Source of the DNA: Chytridium lagenaria
Lineage: Eukaryota; Chytridiomycota; Chytridiomycetes; Chytridiales; Chytridiaceae
Length of the DNA stretch: 64,000 nucleotides
Assembly: GCA_025449115.1 (NCBI GenBank)
Contig: JAHLKC010000076.1
Location: 62,001-126,000 of the forward strand
Direction: 5' to 3'
The first letter of the stretch is position 1, and each line of letters starts with the position of its first letter. The position numbers and the translations under genes are program-made. Positions 10,040-21,205 of the stretch are shown here, one piece after another. The notes under the pieces were generated by a model. It was not told the DNA's origin, searched no databases, and saw only the letters and a program-made list of their open reading frames with translations.

Positions 10040-10104
10040 TTCCCGAGTATTTTACTGGGTGAACATAGTTTCTGGGGAACTTTGATGCTTCCGCAACGCT
10101 CATT

Positions 10105-13100
10105 TCATAAAGGTTTGAAACCTGTGTCATCACCTGAGTGAGTACCTGAGGTTCGTTGTCTGTTTGGCAAACCCTTCGCTAGTGCTGACGTGTGTATTAA
10201 TACCAACGACACCTTTATTGGAGTTTTACTCGTAGAGTCAGAACCAATAGCTTGATGCAAGGCAAGCGACGGGCCCGGGTTGTTAAGGAAAGCCGCAAGA
10301 TTAACCTGAGTGTAATCAGGGAGGGTGGGCAGGGAAATGCTTTTGGCAGCGAGAGTAAGTGCTGACTCGCGAAGAGCATTCGTGATTGCAATAGGTTGAG
10401 AGTTGCGATGGCGACGAATATAGGGGCTCGTAGCAAAAAGAGCCCGTATAAACGGCGCAATAGGAGGGGTAGTCGTAATTGTACGGACTTGGTACAAGGT
10501 GAGAGGTATTGGAACGGGAAGTTCCGAGGTAACCGGCACAAGTTCATGTGTTTGGTTGATAATATCAACATATGCAGCGTCGGTTTTAGAAGAAACAAAC
10601 CAAGCGGTTGAATATTTGTTTTGCTCTCGAAAAAGGATATGCAAATTGGGAGCATACTCCGAATTAAGAGAGGGTTTTTAATGCTTAATTGTGTTAAGTG
10701 CGATAACGCGGATGGACGCGTTGAAGGTTGGGTGATTACGATTGCATCTGTTGGATACGCCAATAAAGCAATAATAAACTTATCTAGTTCATCGTCATCC
10801 GTCGGTATGTAGATATACGGATGCGGTAAGTCTGGAGTGGAATTATCCACAATATTACCAATGTTGATAAAAGGGACAGAAGTAGGGAAAGAAAAACATT
10901 TATTCTTTGGATTCCATACTACGGAGGGCACTGACATAAGATTTTCAATGAAATAACAACCCACGGCATATATGAAGTGAAACGGAACTTCATAAAATGC
11001 CTTCACAACCTCATGAACCTCAGGGATCACGGCTTGTTGAGTTGGGCTATTGAAAATAGAGTCAGTATGGGATGAAGGGTCGGGGATCTTACCTGATGAA
11101 AGCAGGCGAGACAGAACTTCATCTTGGTCTTCAACCTCGGCGAAAGGCCTGCCACTAAAAGGATCGAAAGCAAAAAGCTGGTAATAGTGAGCAGGAAATC
11201 GACGAGAAGAAGAGGGAGTAGCCGGTCCAGCTGAAGTAGAGCTGGTAGCCGGGCGATCACTGGCGGCACCATGAGTATTCATGGTAGCAGGGTTGGAGTT
11301 ACCTCCATCATTAGGGGCGTGACCAACGGGGTATGATGCCTGGTAAGCACCACGTTGGTCACTGTGTCCAGAGCCTTGGCGGCTGCGGTTATAATCAAAA
11401 CTGTTGGAACTACCTTGACGGGAGTGGTTGCCAAAGTCATTGTTGCGGGGAGGGTACCCCTGACGGTAAGGCTGGCGCTGGTATGGTTCTCGAGCGCCAT
11501 TCTTAATCATTTCAATGTCGGCGCGAAGGCTAGTCACGTCAACCTCGGATAACTCGGCATCACCATCAGAGTGGAGGACGGAGTTTAAGGTAGTAACGTA
11601 CGTGTTTAACGTACGATTGACGAGTTCGTCGCTCATGTTGGGGAAAGGCAACGGAAGGTCGGTGTTCTTAGCGATATGAACCATGAGGTTATCGCGAGTA
11701 TTGGGTGTCTTCTTTATTTCACGACGAAGTCGGATAACTTCGCGTTGTCCATCAGAGACTGCTTGAGACAGAGACTCAATTTTCTCTGAAAACGCCTGAA
11801 CAATGGCGGCAGTTTCGGAGGAGGTATCCAAAGATTTCACCAAACGAGGGTGATGAAGTTGCATGTGGTCGACGATGTCGTCGGCACTGACATCTTTGTG
11901 GTCCCATTTACGTCCAGAGGTAAAGGTTTCCTTTTTGACGAGGGACTTCCAACGGTCATCTTGGCATCCTCGGATGAGGATATCTTTAAGCTTTTCGTCT
12001 TGAAGACGGTTAGAGGATGGTAAAGACGTATTAAGGTACGTCAACTTATTAAGAGCTTCAAGTGGGCTCATACGCGAGGTATCCCACTGAAACTGTTCAA
12101 CCTTTGTGGCAAGGTCAGTCACGTCGGTATTAGGTGCAAAGTTACGACGGAGAACCTTTTTAAGTTGCTCCAACGTCGTCTGAGCTCTGGGAACAAGGTG
12201 AGCTACAGAGTCGACGGGAGGCTTCAAGTTGATGGCTGGATTCCATGTAACGCGAAAAGCGTGTTCCAGATCATCAAAAGGACGAGCAAGGTCCGGTTTG
12301 TTAGGGTCATTAACATACTGATCGAGAATGTTCTCAATCTTTGCAATGAAGCGGTAAATGGCCGCCGGTTGAGGGGAGTCCAGAACCACGGTTGCCATAT
12401 CATCTTTGGCGCTCTTGGCGGTCATGCCGTCTTTAATCTTACCAAATCCAACCAAAGAGGCGGAGGAAGAAGAACGGGAAAACCCGCCTGGACCTGCAGC
12501 ACCGGACATATCGACGGGAGCAGCTGTTTGTACTGGACTAAAAGTAGTAGTTACAGTAAGTAGAGACGACGAAGCCGTCGGAATGTTGACTGGAGTCGGA
12601 GCTGTAGTCAAAGGAACGACAAGGATGTCGGGTTCGTTGGGTTCAGCGGGTGGGGCACTTACACGCGGAATCCAAGCAATACTGGAAGACAAAGCTTCTG
12701 GGAAGATATCACGAGCACTCCTCAAGTTGGAGAATACCTGGCGAGATAAATGGGTCTTGGGCGGAAACCAAGAGGATTAAGAGTGATACCGGCAACTGGA
12801 GAGAAGTCCGGTTGGATGGAGGGAGAAAAGAGTGCCGACTGAAAAGCAGTAGCACTTAACTCAGATGTTGACAAGGATTCGTCAAGAGTGTCAGCTGAGG
12901 CAGAAGCCTGGGCTGTGTGGTTTGGTGGAGCGAGAACGGTCGCAACGCGAGGGTTCAAGACAAGCTCCAAATGAAAAGGGGCTTCAAGATGACGTGGGGC
13001 CGTGATAACGGGGCCAGCGTGAAAAGAAGCACGAGATCAGCCCTATTAATAGGGAATCGCGATGAGAGGCAAGGTAATCTAACGATGCAATCTCACGGCG

Positions 13101-13382
13101 ACCTGATCTGGAATAGGTAACAGAAGGGAAGAAAATGTCGCTAATTGAAAAGAGACTAGGATGAAAAAGAACAGATCCTTCCTCAGTTATCGCGATCACA
13201 AGCTGTAAAGTCGTGATTAAAGGCGGGGGAACAGAATGGCTTGCAAAGTTAGCAGCAACAAAAACAAACCACCAGTAAGGCTGTCGGATCACTGGACCAC
13301 GATGGATGGCAGTGATTAATGTAGCTTGGAAGAAGAATGCGTCAGAAGAGCGTTCGAGGGTGAAATGGGGGTAGTTCTCCAT
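10105..13382 (-). CDS. gag: Gag-like polyprotein without zinc knuckle
   Basis: Read across frames 13382-12984, 12970-12722, 12777-10680 and 10644-10105. The proposed start is Met at 13382 (MENYPHFTL); an alternative internal Met lies at 12509 (MSGAAGPGG). A helical capsid-like region follows (ENILDQYVNDPNKPDLARPF, LEQLKKVLRRNFAP, MSPLEALNKLTYLN), then a coiled stretch, then an R/Q/G/N/S-rich disordered segment (QRQPYRQGYPPRNNDF). No CCHC knuckle is present; nucleic-acid binding may rest on the basic glycine-rich segment. A long C-terminal part with Pro/Thr/Ile-rich sequence is unrecognised. Frame changes are near 13000, 12785 and 10680; the last sits at an AAAAACCC run. Confidence 0.75.
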
Positions 13383-13602
13383 ATCTCTTACTTTTCTCAA
13401 CTCTACAGCAAGCGAGAATCGCGAAAATCTTAAAGAAAATCTTCGGTTTTTTGCAGTATTTAACGCGTTTTTGTGTATAATAAAGATCACGTTTTGGGAT
13501 AATAAATGCTCTATCTTTATTCTATGGTACTTCTTTGTTACTTATTTTGACTTATAAGAAAGAGTAAAAGTGAAAAGGTAAACGCGATAAATCGCATTAA
13601 CC

Positions 13603-15520
13603 CTATTCGGTGTCCTTCTCGAGGCTAGTGATAGAATCACTGCCAGCATCACTAGCTTTGGCACTGATGGGAGAAAACTTTGGCGACGTGGAACGCGTCG
13701 AGAGGGGTGATTCGTCAATAACCACAGCTTCGACTCTCATGAGCCTTCTTAACGCAAGCGCATGGGAAGCGACGGCGTTCAATACTTTTGCGACGTTCTT
13801 CGTTACAGGGGTCATTGTTTTCTCTCGAGACGCGACAAGACGAGCCTTGTATTCTGCGAGGCTCACCTTCTGCTTGACTGAAGCTGAAGCGGCGGCCATG
13901 GCATCGGCAGGTGGGAGATGTCGACGAACCAAGCAGTGATGAAGAGGTGGCAACCACTTTGTCTTTGGCTTGTATCGAGACGATGCAGGCGCGTAGTGAG
14001 GTCATCAACGAGCATACCATGGTGACGAACGCCACGAGGAGCACGTAGAGGGAGGGCAAGAGCCTTGCCTTTAACTTGACGAGGGTCAGGAGGTTGGTCA
14101 GATGCATCTGACTCGTCGTCACTAGCATTAACGGAACCACGAGAGGCGGTTGTTGTATCCGTCGTCGTGTCAAAGGTGTTGATGGCTTCATCAGAGGAGG
14201 TCATACGTGTCTTTGTGGGTGTGATGGGATCGCGGCGTTTCTCAGAGCGGCAGCTGGAGGAACCACGAGGCTCAGGAGGTGAGGCGGCATAGCTGGCATG
14301 TACTACCCTGCTTTAAACCAGCCTCAAGGTCGTGTAAGCGATCTGACTGTCCAGAAGTGAAGCCGCAAGCTCTCGACGAATGGAGACAAGAGGCGTCGGA
14401 AAACTTCTTCTCAGGCGCAAGTTCCTTGACAGTTAATGGAGCAAATCCATCAATAGCGCTGATGCGAGCACTGGTCTCCACAATCATCGTACGAATCTTT
14501 ACGGCGGTGTTGTGCAGGTATTGGCGTCGTTGCGTCACCAGTGAGATCACAGAATCCAGTTCTGGCTTCGGTAAGTAGGGTCCCGGTTTAAACGAGACTC
14601 GTTAAGGTTACGTCAACCTCCAGGACCTTCAGTCTATCAGCCATCAAGTGGATGACGGCGATGTTGGATCGACCACTTCCCCAACTCCTTTTCACGTCGA
14701 GTTGAGGCTTGGGAGGTGGTTTGAGGAGGAGGAACGACAGGGAGAGCTGGCGCTCGGCGTTTAAGGATGATAACGCGAGGGTCAAGCTGTCCAGCGTTCC
14801 GTTGGCGGATGGCTTCTTCAAGTTCAGCCCCGGTAAGTTCTTCCAGAATGGACGGATTATCTTCAGGTTGGAGAAGGTAGATCTCCTCATCCTGCGAGGG
14901 CTGTCCAGTCTCTTCCAAAGAATTGCGTCGAACATCACGAGGGACATAGGAAGATTTAATGCCGTCATCGGCGTCGCAGTCCATGGGCTCAAGAGGCCCC
15001 GACGAGAAGGGTTGTCTTACACTCAACAGGGCGACGAGAGGAGGAGGCGACTTGAGAGAGGTCGTTTTCATCATCACTATCGACAATGATGGTCGTTTTG
15101 GCGGCTGCAGCTGCTTTTACGACGTTTTGTTCACTGGCGGGGGTCCAGGAGGAGGAGGAGGTGGGGGAGGCATGCGACCAGCCTCCAGAGCTCTCTGATG
15201 CTGAGCGACGGTCCCACGGGAATCCAGGATCAGAATACCAAGAGACTTGCACTCCTCGTTGGAGAGGTAGCGTTCATCGAGCTCTCCCTTCCTGCGAGGT
15301 CTCTGATTGCGCATGGAACCGATTAAGGTTCTCGTGACAGAAGGGGATCCCCAGCAGAGCGTTCATGGCACGGAATTGAGCCATGATGTTGTTGGAGAGG
15401 TCCTTAATGATGGGAAGGTCGGTGCCTGCCTTCAGCGAGAGGAGGCGCGCGTTTTCAGGGATGCCGGCTCCGTTGAGCCTGGGGCGAGGTTTCTTCTTCT
15501 CCACCCTTCTTTGTTGGCAT
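13603..15520 (-). CDS. ORF0: extra protein upstream of Gag, frame-interrupted
   Basis: From an ATG at 15520 (MPTKKGG) a protein of roughly 640 residues can be followed to the stop at 13603 through about seven frame changes. Visible parts are an N-terminal segment with LSNNIMAQFRAMNALLGIP, a polyproline run PPPPPPPPGPPP, an acidic SUMO-interacting-type motif TTIIVDSDDEND, a Glu-rich segment (ILEELTGAELEEAIRQRN), a Cys pair region (CLHSSRACGF...CQLC), Ser/Asp-rich sequence (VNASDDESDASDQ), and a C-terminal helical part (KARLVASREKTMTPVTKNV). I do not recognise a family. It lies between the leader and Gag, where chromoviruses normally have no gene. The continuity is inferred from composition and spacing and needs a corrected sequence. 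Confidence 0.5.
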
Positions 15521-16852
15521 GGTGTTGAGGGTTTCCAGCTTTCCCGCTGGTGTTCTTCTCAGTGGAGGCGTTGCGAGGGCTCACTGATGAAAGTAACAAT
15601 CATCAAAAGGTGATGTTAATAAAGATGCAAACACAACATAAATGGTTTGAATGATGCGTTGGTGCTTACTCTTTGTGTGAAGACTCCGATGGATGGTTGT
15701 CAAATCTTTTCAACAATTAGACAATTTGTTGTAATAAATGAAATTTCATTTTGAGCTCTTTGCGATGGGAGGCAACTCACGCCAAATGGCGTGAGCTGTT
15801 CCCCATCACCTTGGATTCGTTAATTGTCATTTATATAATTAACGGATCAAACAGGGGTGGCTTTGGAGGATATAGAGCTATAAATCCTCCCAAGCCGTCC
15901 CGAAATTATCCTTGTTTTTCGAAAATATTTTCGAAGTCTTTTAATATTATTAATATATTAATAAAATATCGTCGAAAACAAGGAGTTTTCGACGAGAACT
16001 TTTGTGAATTCTTAACAATTTCTTATAACGAATCCGAAATGCTTTACAGCAACGTTTTAAGGCCTATAATGGCCGAGATCCTGCGGGACCACCTCTAGCT
16101 TCGAGGTTTTGGGCTAGATAGGGTGGTTCCACAGGGTGGTTTTTCAAAATGAAATTAATGTGTGTGATGTTTTGATCAAACATCAACACTAAAAATGCCG
16201 ATCGGCGTCAATATTGACGCTAGAGAGCCCGTTCGACAGCGCAAATGATGTGCGCCGGACGGCGCATCTTTTGATATAAAAAATCGAAAAGAGTTTCTAA
16301 TTAAAAATAAAGTTTCTATTTAAAGTCTATAAAAAGGCATCCTAGAAGGCCGCACTTTTCACAGGATATAGACCAGAGGTCCAGGATGACGACAAAGTCG
16401 TCAAACAAAAAGGTTTTGTTAATAAACAATCGAAAAGGTCGAAAGTTTAAGTAACAGGTTTTCTTCTTTTAAGGATCTGGGCGCTCCAGCGCGCAAATCA
16501 AGAAGGGTTTTTTCACATTATGCTAAGCTTAGGGGGCGAAAGATCGCGGCCTTAGCCAAAGCTGTGAAGGTGGGGAGGCTCTGATGCCCATGCAGTGGCT
16601 AGGGAGGCTACTAGAGGGTCCCGGAAGCAGCATGGTGACACCAAAATGGACAATGGCCATGCAGAGTGTCAGGGGAGTCCCCTAGCACCAATGCAAGGCC
16701 ACCACCAGAGCTCCAGAGACAGCGGGAACGCGTCCACGTTTGTCCAGGGCGGGGGTGCCGATAGGTCATCGAAAAAATCCAAAAGGAAATAACGAAAACC
16801 AAAGAGAAATCAACGAAAACTCACCAGACACCTTTTTAGGTTGGGCCCCCAC
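15521..16852 (-). other. retrotransposon 5' untranslated leader
   Basis: This 1.3-kb stretch between the 5' LTR and ORF0 has no convincing ORF. It is rich in perfect palindromes (15737-15750, 15776-15795, 16197-16206, 16205-16220, 16251-16266). RNA dimerisation, packaging or translation control is possible, but nothing in the sequence proves it. Confidence 0.6.
16839..16852 (-). other. candidate primer-binding site
   Basis: On the minus strand GTGGGGGCCCAACC directly follows the 5' LTR. TGG one base after the LTR fits pairing with a tRNA CCA end, but I cannot assign a tRNA, and self-priming as in Tf1-type elements is an alternative. Confidence 0.35.
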
Positions 16853-17791
16853 TGTGATCTTCTCTTGACCCATCCCTCCCTACCTAGCTTCGACTAGGGG
16901 GTAGGGGAGAAGAGTAAAGGAGTTGCTCCAGCAGAGCAAGTCCACAGAGCACCTAAAGGACGGATGTACTCCGCCGTCTAAGTGATGTTAGTTGTTGTTT
17001 TGGCTGTGTGTGGTAGTTTTCGCGAGTTCTATTAAATAAAAGGGAGATGGGAACGGTTTTAGTATCTTCATTATCGACTTACCTTGCTTCTAAACCAATA
17101 TCGGCACCAGATCGTCTCCTGGCGATCGGGGATGGCTGAAAGCCTCCTTGCCTTCCTGCTATGGCACCTTTTGGAACGTGAAGATCTCGTTGCCTCACGA
17201 GCTGGCACAGGGTAACCTCACTCATCACCTGCCTGCAGCGTCGATCACCGGCTCGGGGATCATCAGAGGTGGAATGTAGCCGACCAAGCCTAAGCTAAAG
17301 GACACTGACAATGAGGAGGACCCTTGGGCTCCCATCGCAGCCTTCTGCTTCAAACAGCTGGATTGCGGCTTCACCAGGTGGCAGGGGGTAGAGGGGTGGG
17401 CTGCCATCCAAGAAGGAGTGAAGGAGATCACGGCGAGGCCACGCGCGTGAGATAGAGGATGGGGGATCAACTCAATATCAATTACTTAATTCAACAGGTA
17501 CAAATTAAATCAAGAAATCTCTCATATTAAAGTAATACACAAAATACAAATAAATAATAGACACAACATATGCACACACACATAAACGGCACATATGCGC
17601 GCCACCTCCTTCAATAAAAACCCTATAAACGTGGGGAAAAACTATATATAAAAAACCCAAAGGGAAAAGAAGGGAGGATTCAATATGACGCGTAAATATA
17701 CGCGTCGACGCGGGATATAATGGAACTCAACGGACTTAGACAAAATGTCCTTATGAGCCATAGGCCATGTGAATAATGTAATTCTTTCACA
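16853..17791 (-). repeat. 5' LTR (right)
   Basis: It is 939 bp with the same TG...CA ends as the left LTR. By position it should hold the element promoter, reading leftward. Relative to the left LTR I count eight single-base indels and no substitutions. Confidence 0.95.
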
Positions 17792-17795
17792 GGAT
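17792..17795. repeat. target-site duplication (right copy, GGAT)
   Basis: Direct repeat of 1706-1709, immediately outside the right LTR. Confidence 0.8.
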
Positions 17796-18378
17796 CATTA
17801 AAACAAAAACGAAAGTTCCGACTGAACCTACCATCCCAGAACCTTCGCTTTTGGATCAACCCATCCCCAGATTTCTTTTCACCTTCTACCCCTTCGAGAC
17901 CCTGCATCGCGTCGTAAAATCCCCCCAAATCCCACCACAACTCTTCTTCGTCGCCTCCTCCCCTCCTCTCGCCGCATCGATCCCTCTGCCGACACCCATT
18001 TCGCCATCCGCGCTACCTCCCTCAACGGCCATATTGACGTGGTCCGCGTCCTGCTCTCAACTAAACTCGTGGATGCTGACGCTGCAGCGCAGCATGCACT
18101 TGTGACGGCGTGTGTGGCGGGACAGGAAAATGTTGTGAAAGTACTATTAGAGGAATTCAAGGCTATGCCGACTGTTGCGGCGCTTTTGTGGCGCGGCGGA
18201 TGCCGGAGCGGTGGGGATTGTGAAGAGGGGACTTGAGAGTGGACGGGTGGATCTAGAAGCGCTTGGCGAGGTTGTTGCGGGCAGGGGAGGTGTGGATGGA
18301 GGGATGGGAAGGATTGGTGGTGGGGCGAGTGGCGAGGCGTGGGGGGAGGTTGTAAGGGCCATGGGAGAGGCGGTTTAA
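17796..18378 (+). pseudogene. ankyrin-repeat protein, 3' part after the retrotransposon
   Basis: Joining 1709 to 17796 (one GGAT copy removed) leaves an uninterrupted codon phase across the target site (NFCGI followed by IKTKTKVPTEP). The protein continues through FYPFETLHRVV and, after a one-base shift near a CCCCCC run, into ankyrin repeats FAIRATSLNGHIDVVRVLLST and ALVTACVAGQENVVKVLLEE. A glycine-rich end follows and stops at 18378. This supports a single ankyrin gene split by the element. A further one-base shift near 18170 separates the last repeat. Confidence 0.65.
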
Positions 18379-18588
18379 AATGTCAAATTTCTTTTTTTAT
18401 TTTCTTTATCACTTTTGTTAAATATTTACTTTGTGTGTTTATGTTTTTTTACGTACGCTTGATGTACTATGTGCTTATTTAACCTCCACCTTTTCCGGGT
18501 TTTGATCGACGTTTTCTCAATTTATTTTTATTATTGCATCTCTCTGCTCTTGATGGCTTTGATTTTTGAATTTTTCCTTACGCATTCG

Positions 18589-19063
18589 TTATATGAACTT
18601 GTTGTTCAGCGTCCTTTTCTTGAATGTCGTGCCGGCGACGCAGAGGGAGATCGCCATCCTTAGCATATCATTGAAATCCTCCTTCTCGGCACGAGGCAAG
18701 GCTAGAGGCTCGATAAAAGGAGATGACTCAGGATTGTCAACATCAATTTTCATCTTCTCTCCAGTACGATCACGTGACTTCATCAATACTTTGCAGTTGT
18801 CGAGGTCGATCAAAAGCGGCAAACATGATTTGCGCAAAAGATGAATGCTTGCTTAACGTAGAACTTTGAACTACTCGAGTTGCTAAGACTTGCGTGAGCG
18901 GCTGGAAGCAGCTTATTCCAAAACCAGCAGATGCGAAGCGATCGCTATTGTTGAAATTGAACAAGCACTCAATGCCGTTCTCTGGACTCGGGTGGGAATC
19001 CACCTTTAAGGTAATCCAAATATTTCGACGATTCCGACCCCCAAGCTTCCCAAGAGTCCTCAT
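18589..19063 (-). pseudogene. unrecognised gene remnant
   Basis: Two overlapping minus-strand frames (19063-18770 and 18837-18589) have protein-like composition, for example IWITLKVDSHPSPENGIECL and PLLIDLDNCKVLMKSRDRTG, and would join by one frame change near 18800. I do not recognise a family. It is flanked by the ankyrin gene and a plus-strand hypothetical gene. It may instead be chance coding in non-genic DNA. Confidence 0.28.
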
Positions 19064-19079
19064 CGGTGCATGACTATGA

Positions 19080-20025
19080 CCTCACAGCCCTTCGCTCCAG
19101 TCAAGGACATTAAACATCTGTGAGACCGTCTCCGCTCTCATCCCCAGGTCTTTGAGATAGAATCATTCTACCGTTCCCATGGCCACTCCTACGATCCCTT
19201 TTCAGGCCCTTCTTTATCCATGGACGACGTTGACAACAACGTCAAAACGTACACATTTGCTTTCTATCAACAGCCATGTCCTGTTCCTCTGATTTCAACA
19301 TGGAAGGAGATGACATTGCGACATGGGGTGAAAGTTGGAAATGCGGGGAAGGTGGTGGTGTCGGGACTACCAGGGATGTCGTCGTTGATTTATCGAGTAT
19401 TGCTGAGGGAAAAAACATTTTTTTTCCATTATAATTTTGCCCCATTCTTCCAAGCGTATATTGCTTCTTGCAATTAAGGCCTGCATATCAATATGATTAT
19501 TTTTTTTGTTTGTTAGCCCACTTGTTTATTTAACGTTGGTAATTTTTCGGCAACAGACCATAGCTCTCTTCTTGTCCCCAACAGCCTCACATCCAGTATC
19601 AACGTCCCAACATTGTAAGTTATCCTCTCCCATCACCAGACTCATCTTCTCCAGCACCGACACAAAACCGCGCCTTCCGTCCCCTTTTCAACGAACCAAC
19701 CAAATCCATGACCCTTCAAATCGCCGTTTGACGCACGCCAAAAAAAAAAAAACGTCGTTACGCACAATCTCTCACGTCATGGATCTGCGTCGTTTGCGGC
19801 ACTCTGAGATGTATCGGGGAGTCCCGAGTATGGGTTTTGGGAACATCATCGGAGACGGTTCAAGACTTAAATGGGTGAAGATGAGGTGCTAAAGGCGGGT
19901 GAGGGTGGGAAGGAAAATGCGGAGAAGGAGCCGTGTGAACGAGATAAGAGGCTATTGCGTGGTGTGTTTATTGATGTTATGATTATGATTTTGGAATCTG
20001 ACTTGGCACAGAATCTATGTAGATG
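19080..20025 (+). CDS. hypothetical protein, fragmented
   Basis: Protein-like plus-strand segments are HPQVFEIESFYRSHGHSYDP, then VKTYTFAFYQQPCPVPLIST and KVGNAGKVVVSGLPGM up to about 19405. After an intron-like stretch (to about 19556) comes SSLLVPNSLTSSINVPT, and near the end EDEVLKAGEGGKENAEKEPC then RLLRGVFIDVMIMILESD, stopping at about 20025. A stop at 19119-19121 and several frame changes prevent a firm model. No family is recognised. Its 3' end lies in the first copy of the 102-bp repeat. Confidence 0.35.
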
Positions 20026-20262
20026 ACTTATTTCGATATGACGGGTTATCGTATTTCTTGCGTGTGTGTTTATTGATGTTATGATTATGATTTTGGAATC
20101 TGACTTTGCACAGAATAAATGTAGATGACTTATTTCGATATGACGGGTTATCGTATTTCTTGCGTGTGTGTTTATTGATGTTATGATTATGATTTTGGAA
20201 TCTGACTTGGCACAGAATAAATGTAGATGACTTATGATATGACGGGTTCTCGTATTTCTTGC
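19962..20262. repeat. three tandem copies of a 102-bp unit
   Basis: Copies begin at 19962, 20064 and 20166 (each starting GTGTGTTTATTGATG) and are almost identical; the third lacks four bases (TTCG). The unit length is 34 codons, so the antisense strand stays open as a chance 34-residue repeat. The unit contains the end of the upstream hypothetical gene. Confidence 0.9.
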
Positions 20263-21205
20263 CTTCCTAAAATAATTATCTTTTATATACCGTCCATTAA
20301 ACAGAGACGACCCCATGTCATCTCCCGCTTTTCGATTTCTCTGTGATCGTAGGAGAGCCTGTGTACTTGTTATCGCATTTAAAACACGTTAACTACATTG
20401 GTTTAAAAAAACACTTCATATCTCAAGTGTTTTATTCATTTGATACTTTTCACTTCATCACCAAGTGGCAGCCCATAGAAGAGCAAACGAAAGGGGTGAT
20501 AACGAAAAAGTTGACATCCTTCATATATAAATTCAAGATACAGACAAAAATCACCGACTTATGATATCTCCAACAACAAACAACAACACAAAACAGCACA
20601 CAGAAGAAAAAAAAAAAACAAAACCATAGATAGATACAAGGAAAAATCAAAACAAAACCGCAGAAAAAAAAAAAGGAAAAGGTACCCAGAACCGAACAAC
20701 GACAAAAAAAGCAAAAAAGGTGGTGGCAAGTCCCCCAAAAACGCCCCCAAACACGAAAAAAAATGCATGTGGTGTGGAAGGGTAAAGGGTTGTGAGAAAA
20801 AAAAAGGTTCCTTTGAACTCGCCAAAAAAAAAAAAAAGGCAGAAAACCGAAAATCGAATAGCATACAAGAAGAGAAACGAGAAAGAAAAAAGAGAATGAG
20901 GGAAAATGCTTGATACAGGAAAAAGAATAAAAAAAAAAAAGAGCATCACGAAAACGAAAACCTTCCCTAAAAAGCAGTTCCCGTCTCATCACAAAAAAAG
21001 CTATCCACAAACAAAACTCCAGTTACTGACACACCAAAGACATTAAACAAGTGTACAATAAAAGCCCCCAAAAAAAACCCCACTCAAAAAAAAAAAAAAA
21101 AAAAAGGACAAAATCTACAAATAATAAACACATTCACCCCTCACACATAGAAAGCCTTCAATCCCCTCTCCCAGCGACAAAGCCACACATAAAAAAAAAA
21201 CCCCT
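20263..21205. other. non-coding, A/T-rich region
   Basis: No gene is seen. The plus strand is full of A-runs of 8-20 bases, especially 20590-21110, so minus-strand ORFs here are Phe-rich artefacts. It probably includes the 3' flank of the minus-strand gene ending at 21206. Confidence 0.7.

Larger units (their letters stand above)
1710..17791 (-). mobile_element. Ty3/gypsy chromovirus with AP-endonuclease domain, 16.1 kb
   Basis: This is a full-length LTR retrotransposon on the minus strand: 5' LTR 16853-17791, leader, ORF0, Gag, protease, RT, RNase H, unknown block, ExoIII/APE endonuclease, integrase, a second unknown block, GPY/F module, chromodomain, polypurine tract, 3' LTR 1710-2652. RT-RNase H-integrase order, the GPY/F module and the terminal chromodomain identify a chromovirus. 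At 16,082 bp it is far longer than usual chromoviruses (about 5-8 kb). The LTRs match without substitutions, so insertion is recent. Coding is split by about a dozen one-base frame changes beside homopolymers, which may be sequencing errors. It lies inside the ankyrin gene, antisense to it. Confidence 0.93.

Noticed and set aside
16611..16802. Small ORFs in the retrotransposon leader near the 5' LTR
   Set aside because: About 63-65 codons on both strands without motifs; the region is better explained as leader sequence.
19867..20316. Minus-strand protein with 34-residue repeats
   Set aside because: The repeats follow from a 102-bp DNA triplication whose length is a multiple of three; the plus-strand gene end is the better explanation.
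20450..21010. Long minus-strand Phe-rich ORFs
   Set aside because: They are translations of A-runs on the plus strand, with no domain and no stable composition outside Phe/Leu/Cys.
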